From Vagococcus entomophilus (GTDB lineage: Bacteria; Bacillota; Bacilli; Lactobacillales; Vagococcaceae), in assembly GCF_003987595.1 (NCBI RefSeq), contig NZ_NGJZ01000005.1, positions 42,962 through 106,961 of the forward strand: 64,000 bases of DNA, given 5' to 3'. Within the stretch, counting starts at the first letter, position 1, and the number at the start of each line of letters is the position of its first letter. This document shows positions 38,623 through 48,259 of the stretch, piece by piece. The notes under the pieces were generated by a model. That model had not been told where the DNA came from and did not search any database. It saw only the letters and a program-made list of their open reading frames with translations. Both the position numbers and the translations under genes were made by a program.

Positions 38623-39402
38623 ATGAAAGTTGAGGAAATCAGTAGCTTGGTTAAAAGCTGGCTCATAGAAGCTGGTACAAGGGTACAAAATAGCATTCAT
38701 CATCCCTTAGTGATTGAAACAAAGACCAGTCGTACAGATTTAGTAACTAATGTGGATCGTAAGGTTGAACAATTTCTAGTCGAAAAGATTAAGGCCTATT
38801 TTCCTTCTGATCAAGTCATCGGAGAGGAAGGTTTTGGCGATAATGTGATGTCTGCTAAGGGGAATATCTGGGTGATTGATCCAATTGATGGGACGTTAAA
38901 CTTTGTAAAACAGCAAGAAAATTTTTGCATTATGTTAGCTTACTATCAAGACGGGGTTGGGAAACTTGGTTTTATCTATGATGTCATGAAGAACTCTTTG
39001 TACTGGGGCGGAGCAGAGATTGGTGTTTTTTGCAATGATCAAGCTTTGCCTAAAATAAAAAATCAAAGTTTGGAAGATGGATTAGTTGGGATGAATTCCT
39101 ACATGTTTCAAACCAATCAGCAAAATGGACAGGAGATTATTCGGCAAAGCTCAGGTGTCAGAATGCTTGGGTGTGCTGGAATCGAATTTATCCAAATTTT
39201 GCTAGGTAAACAAGTGGCCTATTTATCTAGTATCGCGCCTTGGGACTACGCAGCAGGGAGCGTGCTCGTTTGCACCTTAGGGGGGATTGTGAGCAATTTA
39301 GATGGGACACCACTCAATATTCTAAATACGAAGAGAGTTCCTGTGGTATGCGCTACAAAACGTGCTCACGAGCAGATTATTGAGTATGCAAATAAAGTTT
39401 AA
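38623..39402 (+). CDS. Inositol monophosphatase family protein (YktC-like)
   Basis: The 259-residue lithium-sensitive phosphatase superfamily member has the metal-site motifs GEEG, WVIDPIDGTLNFV (the DPIDGT signature) and PWDYAAG. Substrates in Firmicutes are poorly defined; inositol phosphate or nucleotide phosphates such as pAp are candidates. RBS AAGGAGAG precedes the ATG. Confidence 0.9.
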   Translation: MKVEEISSLVKSWLIEAGTRVQNSIHHPLVIETKTSRTDLVTNVDRKVEQFLVEKIKAYFPSDQVIGEEGFGDNVMSAKGNIWVIDPIDGTLNFVKQQENFCIMLAYYQDGVGKLGFIYDVMKNSLYWGGAEIGVFCNDQALPKIKNQSLEDGLVGMNSYMFQTNQQNGQEIIRQSSGVRMLGCAGIEFIQILLGKQVAYLSSIAPWDYAAGSVLVCTLGGIVSNLDGTPLNILNTKRVPVVCATKRAHEQIIEYANKV

Positions 39403-39455
39403 AAATAAAAAAATGCTTTTCTGAAAAAAATTTACTGTTTTTCACAGCGAAAGTC

Positions 39456-39464
39456 TGTTATAAT
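39456..39464 (+). promoter_or_regulatory. typA extended -10 promoter
   Basis: TGTTATAAT (TG, one base, perfect TATAAT) lies 62 bp before the typA start; the -35 region is poor. Confidence 0.5.
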
Positions 39465-39526
39465 AAACAGTCGAGTAAAATGAATGGCGAAAGTAAACCT
39501 GATAGATAGAGTGAGGAGAAAATAAT

Positions 39527-41365
39527 TTGAATTTAAGAAATGATATTCGTAATGTTGCTATTATTGCCCACGTTGACCACGGTAAAACAACGTTAGTAGA
39601 TGAACTATTGAAACAATCTGATACTTTAGATGGACATACACAATTACAAGAGCGTGCAATGGATTCTAATGATTTAGAAAAAGAACGTGGGATCACGATT
39701 CTTGCAAAAAATACAGCGGTAAGCTATAAAAACACACGTATCAACATCATGGACACACCAGGACATGCCGATTTCGGTGGTGAAGTGGAACGTATCATGA
39801 AAATGGTAGATGGGGTTGTTCTTGTAGTAGATGCTTACGAAGGAACTATGCCACAAACACGTTTTGTACTTAAAAAAGCGTTGGAACAAAAATTAACGCC
39901 AATCGTTGTTGTCAATAAAATTGACAAACCATCTGCGCGACCAGCTGAGGTAGTAGATGAAGTTTTAGAATTGTTTATCGAACTTGGTGCAGACGAAGAT
40001 CAATTAGAATTCCCAGTTATTTATGCTTCTGCTGTTAATGGAACTTCAAGTTTATCTGATAACCCTGCTGATCAAGAGCCTACAATGAACCCAGTATTTG
40101 ATACAATTGTGGAGCACATTCCTGCTCCTGTTGATAATAGTGATGAACCTCTTCAATTCCAAGTTTCACTATTGGACTATAGTGATTACGTTGGTCGTAT
40201 TGGGATAGGTCGTGTGTTCCGTGGACGTATCAAAGTTGGAGACCAAGTGGCACTTATGAAATTAGATGGAACTGCTAAAAAATTCCGTGTGACTAAAATC
40301 TTTGGTTTCTTTGGACTGCAACGTGTAGAAATCGATGAAGCAAAAGCAGGGGACTTAATTGCCGTATCTGGTATGGAAGACATTTTCGTTGGGGAAACAG
40401 TGACACCATTTGATCATCAAGATGCGCTTCCAATCTTGCATATTGATGAGCCAACACTACAAATGACATTTGTAGTAAATAACTCACCATTTGCCGGAAA
40501 AGAAGGAAAATATGTTACCTCTCGTAAAATTGAAGAACGTTTGATGACCCAACTACAAACAGATGTTTCATTGCGCGTAGATCCAACGGAATCACCTGAT
40601 GCATGGGTTGTTTCTGGACGTGGAGAACTTCACTTATCAATCTTGATTGAAAATATGCGTCGTGAAGGCTTTGAACTTCAAGTATCACGTCCGCAAGTAA
40701 TTGAAAAAGAAGTAGATGGGACTAAATGTGAGCCTTTTGAACGTGTTCAAATTGATACTCCTGAAGAATACATGGGTGGAGTCATTGAATCACTTAGCCA
40801 ACGTAAAGGCGAAATGCAAGATATGGTCAATACAGGAAATGGTCAAATTCGTTTGACATTCTTAGCTCCAGCTCGTGGGTTGATTGGTTACTCAACAGAA
40901 TTTATGGCAGCAACACGTGGATACGGAATTATGAACCATACTTTCGATCAATATCTACCAGTTGTAAAAGGCTATGTAGGGGGCCGTCGTAACGGTGCGC
41001 TAGTATCAATCGATACAGGTAAAGCAACCACATATAGTATCATGAGTATTGAAGAACGTGGAACAGTTTTTGTAGAACCAACTACAGAAGTTTACGAAGG
41101 AATGATCATCGGTGAAAATAGCCGTGAAAATGATCTAACCGTAAATATTACAAAAGCAAAACAAATGACAAACGTTCGTTCGGCTAATAAAGACCAAACT
41201 AGCGTAATCAAAAAACCAAAAACACTTTCACTTGAAGAATCTTTAGAATTCTTAAATGACGATGAATTTTGTGAAGTAACACCAGAAAGTATTCGTCTTA
41301 GAAAGAAAATCTTGAATAAGAGTGAACGTGAGAAAGCTTCTAAAAAGAAAAAGACAGAAATTTAA
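39527..41365 (+). CDS. typA: Ribosome-associated GTPase TypA/BipA
   Basis: The 612-residue translational GTPase has G1 [10 protein letters not shown]2 region [10 protein letters not shown]3 [14 protein letters not shown] and G4 NKID. EF-G-like domains and the BipA-specific C-terminal domain ([21 protein letters not shown]) follow. It binds 70S ribosomes and is needed for 50S assembly at low temperature and under stress. It starts at TTG, nine bases after GTGAGGAG, with the usual N-terminus [18 protein letters not shown]. The C-terminus is Lys-rich. Confidence 0.96.
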   Translation: MNLRNDIRNVAIIAHVDHGKTTLVDELLKQSDTLDGHTQLQERAMDSNDLEKERGITILAKNTAVSYKNTRINIMDTPGHADFGGEVERIMKMVDGVVLVVDAYEGTMPQTRFVLKKALEQKLTPIVVVNKIDKPSARPAEVVDEVLELFIELGADEDQLEFPVIYASAVNGTSSLSDNPADQEPTMNPVFDTIVEHIPAPVDNSDEPLQFQVSLLDYSDYVGRIGIGRVFRGRIKVGDQVALMKLDGTAKKFRVTKIFGFFGLQRVEIDEAKAGDLIAVSGMEDIFVGETVTPFDHQDALPILHIDEPTLQMTFVVNNSPFAGKEGKYVTSRKIEERLMTQLQTDVSLRVDPTESPDAWVVSGRGELHLSILIENMRREGFELQVSRPQVIEKEVDGTKCEPFERVQIDTPEEYMGGVIESLSQRKGEMQDMVNTGNGQIRLTFLAPARGLIGYSTEFMAATRGYGIMNHTFDQYLPVVKGYVGGRRNGALVSIDTGKATTYSIMSIEERGTVFVEPTTEVYEGMIIGENSRENDLTVNITKAKQMTNVRSANKDQTSVIKKPKTLSLEESLEFLNDDEFCEVTPESIRLRKKILNKSEREKASKKKKTEI

Positions 41366-41386
41366 GTTTTAATTATAAATCGGTTG

Positions 41387-41448
41387 AGCGTATGCTTCAA
41401 GGCGTTTTCCTTCAGGGGGGGAGGAGTCTTGTTTGCATATGCTTTTTT
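41387..41448 (+). terminator. Terminator-like structure between typA and napA
   Basis: AGCGTATGC pairs with GCATATGCT (one G-U) followed by six T residues. The 39-nt loop holds a second small stem (AAGG/CCTT) and a run of seven G. Confidence 0.55.
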
Positions 41449-41477
41449 GTGTTTTAAAAATCAAGGAGGATTGTTGA

Positions 41478-42635
41478 ATGGAATCATTTATTATCATGAC
41501 CTTAATTATTTTAATAGGAACAAAATTTAGTGAGTGGGTCTGCCAAAAGCTAGCGTTACCAACGGTTATTGGGGCATTGGTAATGGGTGTAATACTAGGA
41601 CCAGCGGTGTTGAGCTGGCTTAAACCAGATACAATGATTGACGCTGTGGCTAAAATCGGTGTGTTACTGTTGATGTTTATTGCAGGACTAGAGAGCGATT
41701 TAACTCTTCTAAAAAAATATTTTCGACCAGCGGTGACTGTAGCATTTTTTGGGGTCTTATTTCCAATCGTATTTTTTTTCTTTTTAGGTGAATGGCTGAA
41801 TCTTTCTTTTCAAGCGGTCTTATTTTTAGGTTTAATTTTTAGCGCAACATCCGTCAGCATTTCTGTTCAAGTGTTGAGAGAATATAAAAAGTTGGATAGT
41901 GAGGAAGGAGCTATTACACTCGGAGCAGCAGTGGTGGATGATATTTTAGTCATTATTTTGCTTAGCTTGTTCACAAGTTTTGTATCAAGTAAAGAGTCTG
42001 CAGTCTCACTAGTTAGTATTTGCTTACTGGTTCTTCCAAAACTAGCATTTTTTGGTTTATTATATGTGTTTGGTAAGTATTTGTTACCTTTTGTGGATAA
42101 GTGGATTCAAAAAAGAAAAAATTTCCAATCAGTTGCTGCTTTAGGCTTTTGCTTGTGTTTGATCAGTGGGGTATTGGCAGAATTTGTTGGGATGAGTGAT
42201 GTATTAGGTGCTTTTTTTATGGGGTTATGCTTTGCTAGGACTTCAATGGTAAAAGAGGTAGATCATCATATGCAAGCTATTGGTTCACTTTTTTTTATGC
42301 CATTCTTTTTTGTTTCAATTGGTTTAAGTGTCCAATTTGATGTTGTAAAAAATAATTTTTGGCTGATTGGTGTAGTCGCAATTTTGGCGATTCTCTCTAA
42401 ACAGCTGGGAGGCTATCTAGGAGCGAAAATTTGGAAAGTCAAGCACCAAGTTGCCATGGTCGTTGGTGCGGGAATGGTTTCTAGAGGCGAAATGGCGTTA
42501 ATCTTGGTTCAAATTGGCTATAAGCACAAGTTGATTACGTCCACTATGTATTCAGTTTGTATCGTAGCTGCGATTGTCACCACCCTCGTTTCACCATTTT
42601 TAATGAAAAAAATGATTTCAAAGCAAAAAAATTAG
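41478..42635 (+). CDS. napA: CPA2-family cation:proton antiporter (NapA-like)
   Basis: The 385-residue membrane protein has about 12 hydrophobic segments. The paired-aspartate ion-binding motif is in GAAVVDDILVIILL, and SATSVSISVQVLREYKK and the C-terminal GMVSRGEMALIL are conserved family signatures. Length and layout match NapA of Enterococcus hirae, an Na+/H+ exchanger. There are no TrkA-type regulatory domains. A terminator overlaps its stop codon. K+ rather than Na+ transport cannot be excluded. Confidence 0.88.
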   Translation: MESFIIMTLIILIGTKFSEWVCQKLALPTVIGALVMGVILGPAVLSWLKPDTMIDAVAKIGVLLLMFIAGLESDLTLLKKYFRPAVTVAFFGVLFPIVFFFFLGEWLNLSFQAVLFLGLIFSATSVSISVQVLREYKKLDSEEGAITLGAAVVDDILVIILLSLFTSFVSSKESAVSLVSICLLVLPKLAFFGLLYVFGKYLLPFVDKWIQKRKNFQSVAALGFCLCLISGVLAEFVGMSDVLGAFFMGLCFARTSMVKEVDHHMQAIGSLFFMPFFFVSIGLSVQFDVVKNNFWLIGVVAILAILSKQLGGYLGAKIWKVKHQVAMVVGAGMVSRGEMALILVQIGYKHKLITSTMYSVCIVAAIVTTLVSPFLMKKMISKQKN

Positions 42636-42657
42636 GAATTCTTTCCTAATTTTTTTA
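42629..42657 (+). terminator. Terminator after napA
   Basis: AAATTAGGAA pairs perfectly with TTCCTAATTT around TTCT, followed by T residues; the napA stop TAG lies inside the stem. Confidence 0.8.
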
Positions 42658-42703
42658 TTTACAGAAACTTTATTACTTAATTTTAAAAATTAAGATATTA
42701 TTG

Positions 42704-42732
42704 TTGAAATTTTATTTCTTAAATTGTATAAT
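42704..42732 (+). promoter_or_regulatory. mur operon promoter
   Basis: TTGAAA, 17-nt spacer, perfect TATAAT, 29 bp before the mupG start. Confidence 0.7.
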
Positions 42733-42745
42733 GAAAGCGGTTAAT
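42732..42745 (+). promoter_or_regulatory. Possible cre site (CcpA) at the mur transcription start
   Basis: TGAAAGCGGTTAAT matches 12 of 14 positions of TGWAANCGNTNWCA, right after the -10. The place suits carbon catabolite repression of an amino-sugar operon. Confidence 0.4.
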
Positions 42746-42761
42746 AAGGAGAGTGGAAAAT

Positions 42762-43820
42762 ATGCTTGGTTGTTCCGTTTTTTTAGCAAATGAAATAGAT
42801 GAAAAAGTAGAAGTAAATTTGAAGGAAATGTCACAGCATGGTTTTAAGGGAGTCTTCACTTCTTTGCACATTCCAGAAGATGATAAAAGCAGCTATGTAG
42901 CACGCTTGAAAAAGTTAGGAGAGCTTGCGCAAAAGTTAAAGATGAATGTGATGGTGGATATTTCTGAAAAAGCATTAGAAGAAATTGGTTTTTCTTTGGA
43001 CAATCCTCAGGAATTAAAAGAAATTGGAATTACAGGGATTCGAATGGACTATGGTATTGAGCCAGAGAAAATTGCAGAGGTATCAAAAACGATGACGGTT
43101 GGGCTAAATGCGAGCACATTATCAGAAGAATTTGTAAAACAGCTTGATGAGTATGATGCCAACAAGAAAAATATGGAATTATGGCACAATTACTATCCTC
43201 GAATGGAAACTGGCCTTGATCGTAAGTGGTTCGCACAAAAGAATCATTGGTTACATGAATTAAATATGAAAGTAATTGCGTTTGCACCAGGTGACAATCA
43301 GCTCAGAGGTCCTTTATACGATACCCTACCAACGTTAGAGGATCATCGACAGAAACATCCGCTAGCAGTAGCGGTTGATTTGCTTCAAAATTTAGAGGTA
43401 GATGAGGTTTATATCGGAGATAGTAGCATTCATACTTTCACGATGAAACAGTTTTCGGATTACTTTGCAAAAGATCTCGTTACCTTACGTGCAAGAACTT
43501 ATCAGCCAGCATATCAACAGTTGATTATCGGAGCGCATAGCAACCGGATGGACGATGCCAGAGATGTGATTCGCAGTGCAGAAGCAAGATTTAAAAAAAT
43601 TCCACAAATTATTCCTGAAAACACCAAAGAAAGACCAACAGGAAGTTTGACATTAGATAATGAGCAGTATGGTAGATATATGGGGGAAATGCAGATTACA
43701 AAGAGAAATTTGCCGGCAGATTTACGAGTAAATGTAGTAGGAAATTTAATTTCAAAAGATTGTGAGTTGCTTCCATTAATTGAAGCAGGAAAAAAATATC
43801 AAATTATAGAAAGTGAGTAA
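42762..43820 (+). CDS. mupG: MupG family TIM-barrel 6-phospho-N-acetylmuramidase (DUF871)
   Basis: The 352-residue cytoplasmic protein belongs to the DUF871 family, shown in Staphylococcus aureus to split MurNAc-6P-GlcNAc into MurNAc-6P and GlcNAc. Markers: N-terminal LGCSVFLANEIDE, GVFTSLHIPEDD, GIRMDYG, HNYYPRMETGL and the C-terminal SLTLDNEQYGRYMGEMQI. I choose the ATG at 42762, ten bases after AAGGAG; a GTG at 42753 is only one base from it. The linked murQ and murP complete muropeptide recycling. Stop is five bases before the murQ start. Confidence 0.93.
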   Translation: MLGCSVFLANEIDEKVEVNLKEMSQHGFKGVFTSLHIPEDDKSSYVARLKKLGELAQKLKMNVMVDISEKALEEIGFSLDNPQELKEIGITGIRMDYGIEPEKIAEVSKTMTVGLNASTLSEEFVKQLDEYDANKKNMELWHNYYPRMETGLDRKWFAQKNHWLHELNMKVIAFAPGDNQLRGPLYDTLPTLEDHRQKHPLAVAVDLLQNLEVDEVYIGDSSIHTFTMKQFSDYFAKDLVTLRARTYQPAYQQLIIGAHSNRMDDARDVIRSAEARFKKIPQIIPENTKERPTGSLTLDNEQYGRYMGEMQITKRNLPADLRVNVVGNLISKDCELLPLIEAGKKYQIIESE

Positions 43821-43824
43821 TAAA

Positions 43825-44709
43825 ATGAACTTAGAGGCATTAGCAACTGAAACGAGAAACCAAAAAACAATGAACTTGGATACGATGAGTGTAAGGGATA
43901 TACTTAAAACAATGAATGAAGAAGATACGCGTGTTCCTTTAGCCGTTCAAAAGGCTTTGCCTACAATTGAAAAAGCAGTCAAAGAAATTACACATTCCTT
44001 TGAAAAAGGTGGGCGCCTAATCTACATGGGGGCAGGAACAAGCGGACGTTTAGGGGTTTTAGATGCTGCGGAGTGTGTGCCAACTTTTGGAACAGAGCCA
44101 GAACAAGTACAAGGCATTATTGCTGGAGGCATGGAAGCAATGACAGTGGCTGTAGAAGGGGCAGAAGACTCCGAAACACTTGCAAAAGAGGACCTACAGA
44201 CTTTGCATTTAACTGATAAGGATACAGTTGTTGGAATTGCTGCAAGTGGTCGTACACCTTACGTGATTGGTGCTCTTCAATTTGCAAAGGGAGTTGGAGC
44301 ACCCACAGTGACAATCGCTTGTAATCAAGGAGCTAAAATCAGTCAGTATGCTGATTATGCAATTGAGGTTGAAGTTGGACCAGAAATCTTAACGGGTTCG
44401 ACACGACTTAAGGCAGGGACTGCACAAAAACTTGTGCTAAACATGCTTTCAACTGCTTCGATGATAGGAATCGGAAAAGTGTATAAAAACTTGATGGTAG
44501 ATGTGAAACCAACAAATGAAAAATTAGTAGAGCGTGCGCACCGCATTATTATGGAAGCAACGGATTGTACGCGTGACATCGCTCATAAGGCATTTGTAGA
44601 GTCAAACGAAGAAGTCAAATTAGCCATCATGATGATTTTGTCTGATTGTACGCTTGAGACTGCAAAAGAGCGTTTGAAACAAAATAAAGGGTTCATTCGA
44701 AACAACTAA
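43825..44709 (+). CDS. murQ: N-acetylmuramic acid 6-phosphate etherase
   Basis: The 294-residue SIS-domain enzyme removes the lactyl ether from MurNAc-6P, giving GlcNAc-6P and D-lactate. It shows [20 protein letters not shown] N-terminus, the SIS core [23 protein letters not shown] and the catalytic glutamate region [17 protein letters not shown]. The ATG at 43825 is preferred over GTG at 43813, which would overlap mupG and has no ribosome site. Confidence 0.95.
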   Translation: MNLEALATETRNQKTMNLDTMSVRDILKTMNEEDTRVPLAVQKALPTIEKAVKEITHSFEKGGRLIYMGAGTSGRLGVLDAAECVPTFGTEPEQVQGIIAGGMEAMTVAVEGAEDSETLAKEDLQTLHLTDKDTVVGIAASGRTPYVIGALQFAKGVGAPTVTIACNQGAKISQYADYAIEVEVGPEILTGSTRLKAGTAQKLVLNMLSTASMIGIGKVYKNLMVDVKPTNEKLVERAHRIIMEATDCTRDIAHKAFVESNEEVKLAIMMILSDCTLETAKERLKQNKGFIRNN

Positions 44710-44723
44710 AGGGGGAAAGAAAA

Positions 44724-46151
44724 ATGGCAGAAAAAAAAGAAGAGCGTTTAGCTCGCGAGATATACGAACAAGTAGGCGGGATGGGCAATGTGAATAAAAT
44801 TGTCCATTGTATGACACGGGTCAGAATGGGCATCAATGATGATGGCAAAGTGAATCTAGCTGGATTAAAAGCGATTGATGGAGTAATGGGCGTGGTGGAA
44901 GATGACACGCTTCAAGTCGTGATTGGACCTGGTCTTGTAAATAAAGTGGCACAAAAAATGGCAGATGAAGCAGGTGTGAAACTTGGAGATCCCATTGAGA
45001 CTCAATTCAATATGAGTGATAAAGAACGGGTAGAGGCCAAAGCGGCGCAGATGAAAGCAGAAGTGAAAAAGAAAAATCAAAAACCTTGGTCAAAAGCGCT
45101 TAAGTCCATTTCTAATATTTTTGTCCCGTTAATTCCAGCATTTGTGGGTGCAGGAATTATTGGTGGGATTGCCTCAGTTTTAGGGAATATGCTTCTAGCT
45201 GGAGATATTTCTGGTGCATCATGGGAAAATATTATTACAGTGATGAACATTATTAAGAATGGAGTATTTGCTTATCTAGTCATTTATGTGGGAATTAACA
45301 GTGCCACCGAATTTGGTGGTAACCCAAGCCTTGGTGGTGTACTCGGCGGAGTGACGTTGTTAACTGGAATGAATATTGAAAAACCATTACCAAATATTTT
45401 TACCGGGGGAAATCTTTCAGCAGGTCAGGGTGGCATTATCGGTGTAATTATTGCGGTTTTTCTAATGTCACTTTTAGAAAAAAGATTGCATAAAATTGTT
45501 CCTGATTCATTGGACATTATTATTACCCCGACGATTACGTTACTTATTATGAGTTTGATCACTATTTTTCTACTAATGCCAATCGCGGGTGCTATTTCGA
45601 ATAGCTTAGTAGGAGTTTTGAACGCTATTTTAAATATTGGAGGGGCATTCTCTGGATTTGTACTGGGTGCTACCTTCTTACCCATGGTAATGTTTGGCTT
45701 GCATCAAATTCTAACTCCTATTCATTTGGAAATGATTAGTCAAACTGGAAAAACGTTGTTATTACCAATCTTAGCCATGGCAGGAGCTGGGCAAGTGGGT
45801 GCGGCATGTGCGCTTTGGATTCGTTGTCATAAAGACAAAGAGTTGGTAGAACTGATCAAAGGTGCACTGCCAGTTGGTGTTTTGGGAATTGGTGAACCCT
45901 TAATTTACGGAGTGACGTTACCGTTAGGCAAACCATTTGTTACAGCTTGCTTGGGTGGTGGTATTGGTGGTGCCGTTTTAGGGTTACTTGGAAATATTGG
46001 GGCTACCTCTATTGGTCCTAGTGGTGTAGCCTTGATTCCCCTAATTGCTGGTGGTAGATGGTGGGGGTATGTCTTGGGTCTATTAGCCGGATATCTTGGT
46101 GGTTTTGTCATCACGTTCTTCTTTGGTATTCCACAAAAATATAAAAAATAA
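44724..46151 (+). CDS. murP: PTS N-acetylmuramic acid transporter, EIIBC
   Basis: The 475-residue fusion has an N-terminal EIIB domain with the phosphorylated Cys29 ([12 protein letters not shown]) and a C-terminal EIIC channel of about ten helices ([50 protein letters not shown]). There is no EIIA, so it borrows one, as Escherichia coli MurP does. It imports and phosphorylates MurNAc or, in Gram-positives, the MurNAc-GlcNAc disaccharide. Third gene of the mur operon; a hairpin follows. Confidence 0.92.
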   Translation: MAEKKEERLAREIYEQVGGMGNVNKIVHCMTRVRMGINDDGKVNLAGLKAIDGVMGVVEDDTLQVVIGPGLVNKVAQKMADEAGVKLGDPIETQFNMSDKERVEAKAAQMKAEVKKKNQKPWSKALKSISNIFVPLIPAFVGAGIIGGIASVLGNMLLAGDISGASWENIITVMNIIKNGVFAYLVIYVGINSATEFGGNPSLGGVLGGVTLLTGMNIEKPLPNIFTGGNLSAGQGGIIGVIIAVFLMSLLEKRLHKIVPDSLDIIITPTITLLIMSLITIFLLMPIAGAISNSLVGVLNAILNIGGAFSGFVLGATFLPMVMFGLHQILTPIHLEMISQTGKTLLLPILAMAGAGQVGAACALWIRCHKDKELVELIKGALPVGVLGIGEPLIYGVTLPLGKPFVTACLGGGIGGAVLGLLGNIGATSIGPSGVALIPLIAGGRWWGYVLGLLAGYLGGFVITFFFGIPQKYKK

Positions 46152-46159
46152 AGACTATG

Positions 46160-46205
46160 AAAAGGCAGCTGATAACAAAAAGTTATTGGTTGTCTTTTCT
46201 ATTTT
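46160..46205 (+). terminator. Hairpin between murP and murR
   Basis: A 17-bp stem with several G-U pairs (AAAAGGCAGCTGATAAC against GTTATTGGTTGTCTTTT) around AAAAA, followed by an interrupted T run. It probably lowers rather than blocks read-through into murR. Confidence 0.6.
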
Positions 46206-46236
46206 TGGTATGATAATCATGAGAGTAGGTGACCGT

Positions 46237-47115
46237 ATGCAAAAAAACATTATTTTAAGTATTCAAGAACATTTGGGAGAGCTGAAAAAGTCAGAAGCGA
46301 CCCTAGCCACTTGGGTCTTAAAAAATTTAAGTCGAGTCGTTCATATGAGTGTGCAAGAAGTTTCAAAGGAAGCTCGGACAAGCCCTGCGACCATTATTCG
46401 TTTGTGTAAGTCTTTGGGACTTGAAGGCTTTACGGATTTAAAATTACGACTTTCCGCTCAGTTGCCACAACTTGAAGAAGAAATCTACACAGAGATTGTC
46501 AAAGATGAAAAAATTAGCCAAATCAAAAAAAAATTAAATGTAAAAGTAGCTTATGCTTTTGAAGAAACCAATGAATTGTTAGAAAATCAGATGATTGAAA
46601 AAGCGGTAGCAGCGATTGATCAAGCAGAGTTGATTTATTGTGCGGGTGTAGGAGCCTCTAGTTTGGTAGCAGAAGATATTTATCAAAAATTAACACGCAT
46701 CGGGAAAATGGTTTATCACACCATGGACTTTCATTTAATGGCAACTTCTTTTGTAGCAAAAGTACCGAAAAAAGTGTTGATTTTAGTGTCGAATTCTGGT
46801 GAAACCTCAGAGCTTTGTGCGCTAGCACAAGTGGCCAAAGAATCAGCGACAACGATTATAGTCATAACAAAGAATAAAGAATCGACATTGGCACAGCAAT
46901 CAGATGTCTTGTTGCTTACGGCAAGTGGTGAAGAAGCGTCTTTGAGAAGTGCGGCGACTAGTTCGTTACTGGTTCAACTTTATACAGTAGATATTTTGTT
47001 TACTGCCTATGCTTCTAAAAACTACGCTGCAACGATTGAACAGTTAGAAAAAACAAAAAAATCAGTCCAAAAATGGAAAGAATATAAAATAGAGGGGAAA
47101 AAATATGACATTTGA
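46237..47115 (+). CDS. murR: RpiR-family regulator, probable MurR
   Basis: The 292-residue protein has an N-terminal RpiR helix-turn-helix (LGELKKSEATLATWVLKN, MSVQEVSKEARTSPATIIRLCKSLGLEGFTDLKLRL). A C-terminal SIS sugar-phosphate-binding domain follows (YCAGVGASSLVAEDIYQKL, ILVSNSGETSELCALAQVAK). Placement after mupG-murQ-murP points to MurNAc-6P sensing. The ATG at 46237 follows GTAGGTG; earlier in-frame starts overlap murP and the hairpin. Its end overlaps the next gene by 11 bp. Confidence 0.88.
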   Translation: MQKNIILSIQEHLGELKKSEATLATWVLKNLSRVVHMSVQEVSKEARTSPATIIRLCKSLGLEGFTDLKLRLSAQLPQLEEEIYTEIVKDEKISQIKKKLNVKVAYAFEETNELLENQMIEKAVAAIDQAELIYCAGVGASSLVAEDIYQKLTRIGKMVYHTMDFHLMATSFVAKVPKKVLILVSNSGETSELCALAQVAKESATTIIVITKNKESTLAQQSDVLLLTASGEEASLRSAATSSLLVQLYTVDILFTAYASKNYAATIEQLEKTKKSVQKWKEYKIEGKKYDI

Positions 47116-47338
47116 AGAGATTTTACCAGAAATTAAAAAAGGAAAAAAAGCGGTTCGAAGCAACTGGGAAGGCACGGAGTTATTTGTTTTAAAGGTTGAC
47201 CAAACGAGCTTTATGGAGGATGTTTTGAACCCATACTTCTTGATTAAAACAGAGGATGAAGCCTATAGTATGTGGACGCCCAATGTATGTGATGTTCTTG
47301 CTGAGGACTGGGTTCTAGTAGAGGATCAGGAACATTGA
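47105..47338 (+). CDS. DUF2829 / Tad2-like small protein
   Basis: The 77-residue protein matches the DUF2829 pattern: TFEEILPEIKKGKKAVRSNWEG at the start, PYFLIKT in the middle and the hallmark MWTPNVCDVLAEDWVLVE at the end. Phage members (Tad2) are sponges for the Thoeris immune signal; chromosomal members have been labelled in databases as toxins or of unknown function. Here it overlaps murR by 11 bp and the SDR gene by one base, so it is co-translated with metabolic genes, with no prophage around. Family call is good, function open. Confidence 0.82.
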   Translation: MTFEEILPEIKKGKKAVRSNWEGTELFVLKVDQTSFMEDVLNPYFLIKTEDEAYSMWTPNVCDVLAEDWVLVEDQEH

Positions 47339-48093
47339 TGGAACTTAGTGAAGAAACAAGTTGGCAAGGAAAGGTTGTATTTGTGACTGGTGCAGCTTCT
47401 GGTATTGGGAAAGCGCAGTGCAAGACCTTCTTATCTGTGGGTGCAACGGTTTTTGGTGTGGATGTTGCGGAGATGGAGCAGTGTTTAACAAAACACGCCA
47501 ATTTTTACTTTGCTCAAGCAGATGTGGGAAATAAGTTCGAAGTTGACCAAGCAGTTGCGCGATGTTTGGAGAAGACGAAACAAATTGATGTCTTAATCAA
47601 TACAGCGGGGATACTTGATGCCTATAAACCAACGTTGGAGACTGACGAACAGTTGTGGGATCAAGTGATGCGGGTCAACGTAAAGGGAACCTATTTAGTG
47701 ACGAATGCAGTCTTGCCAAGTATGTTGAAGCGAAAAAAAGGAAAAATTGTGAACATGGCGTCTATTGCTGGGCTGATTACTGGTGGTGGTGGTGCAGCCT
47801 ATACTGCTTCTAAACACGCGATTATTGGCTATACAAAGCAACTGGTTCATGACTATGCAGCGCTAGGTATTCGGGCTAATGCATTAGCTCCAGGAGCCAT
47901 AAAAACACCAATGAATGCTGCCGATTTTTCGGGTTCAGGTGAGATGGCACAGTGGGTTGCAAATGAAACTCCCGCAAGACGTTGGGCTAACCCAGAAGAG
48001 GTCGCAAAACTGACGCTATTTATAGCAAGTGAAGCGGCAGATTATATTCATGGTGCCGTTATCCCGATTGATGGTGGTTGGTTGTGCAAATAA
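47338..48093 (+). CDS. SDR-family NAD(P)-dependent oxidoreductase
   Basis: The 251-residue classical short-chain dehydrogenase has the cofactor loop VTGAASGIG, NTAG, the catalytic serine in VNMASIAG and YTASK (Tyr and Lys), plus the C-terminal IPIDGGWLC. It resembles 3-oxoacyl-ACP reductases and sugar or polyol dehydrogenases; the substrate is unknown. The aspartate after the second strand (FGVDVAE) favours NAD over NADP. Its ATG overlaps the stop of the DUF2829 gene. Confidence 0.9.
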   Translation: MELSEETSWQGKVVFVTGAASGIGKAQCKTFLSVGATVFGVDVAEMEQCLTKHANFYFAQADVGNKFEVDQAVARCLEKTKQIDVLINTAGILDAYKPTLETDEQLWDQVMRVNVKGTYLVTNAVLPSMLKRKKGKIVNMASIAGLITGGGGAAYTASKHAIIGYTKQLVHDYAALGIRANALAPGAIKTPMNAADFSGSGEMAQWVANETPARRWANPEEVAKLTLFIASEAADYIHGAVIPIDGGWLCK

Positions 48094-48103
48094 CAGGAAA
48101 AGT

Positions 48104-48147
48104 AAAAGAAGGGACTCCAGTAAGCGATTACGGTCCGTTCTTTTTAT
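48104..48147 (+). terminator. Terminator after the SDR gene
   Basis: AAAAGAA-GGAC pairs with GTCC-TTCTTTT around a 17-nt loop and runs into TTTTTAT. Confidence 0.65.
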
Positions 48148-48219
48148 ATTTTGTCCATAAAGAATTACGTGAAAATCCAATAAACTTACAGTTTTTTTAA
48201 AGAAAGTTCGCCTAATATT

Positions 48220-48228
48220 TGGTATAAT
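48220..48228 (+). promoter_or_regulatory. pcrA extended -10 promoter
   Basis: TGGTATAAT: TG, one base, perfect TATAAT, 31 bp upstream of the chosen pcrA start. Confidence 0.55.
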
Positions 48229-48259
48229 GAAAAAGATTGAAAAAGAGAGGAAGTTCGAT

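Noticed and set aside
47105..47338. Prophage remnant carrying an anti-Thoeris gene
   Set aside because: Flanking genes are metabolic, tightly overlapped and in the same direction, and no phage structural or integrase genes are nearby.
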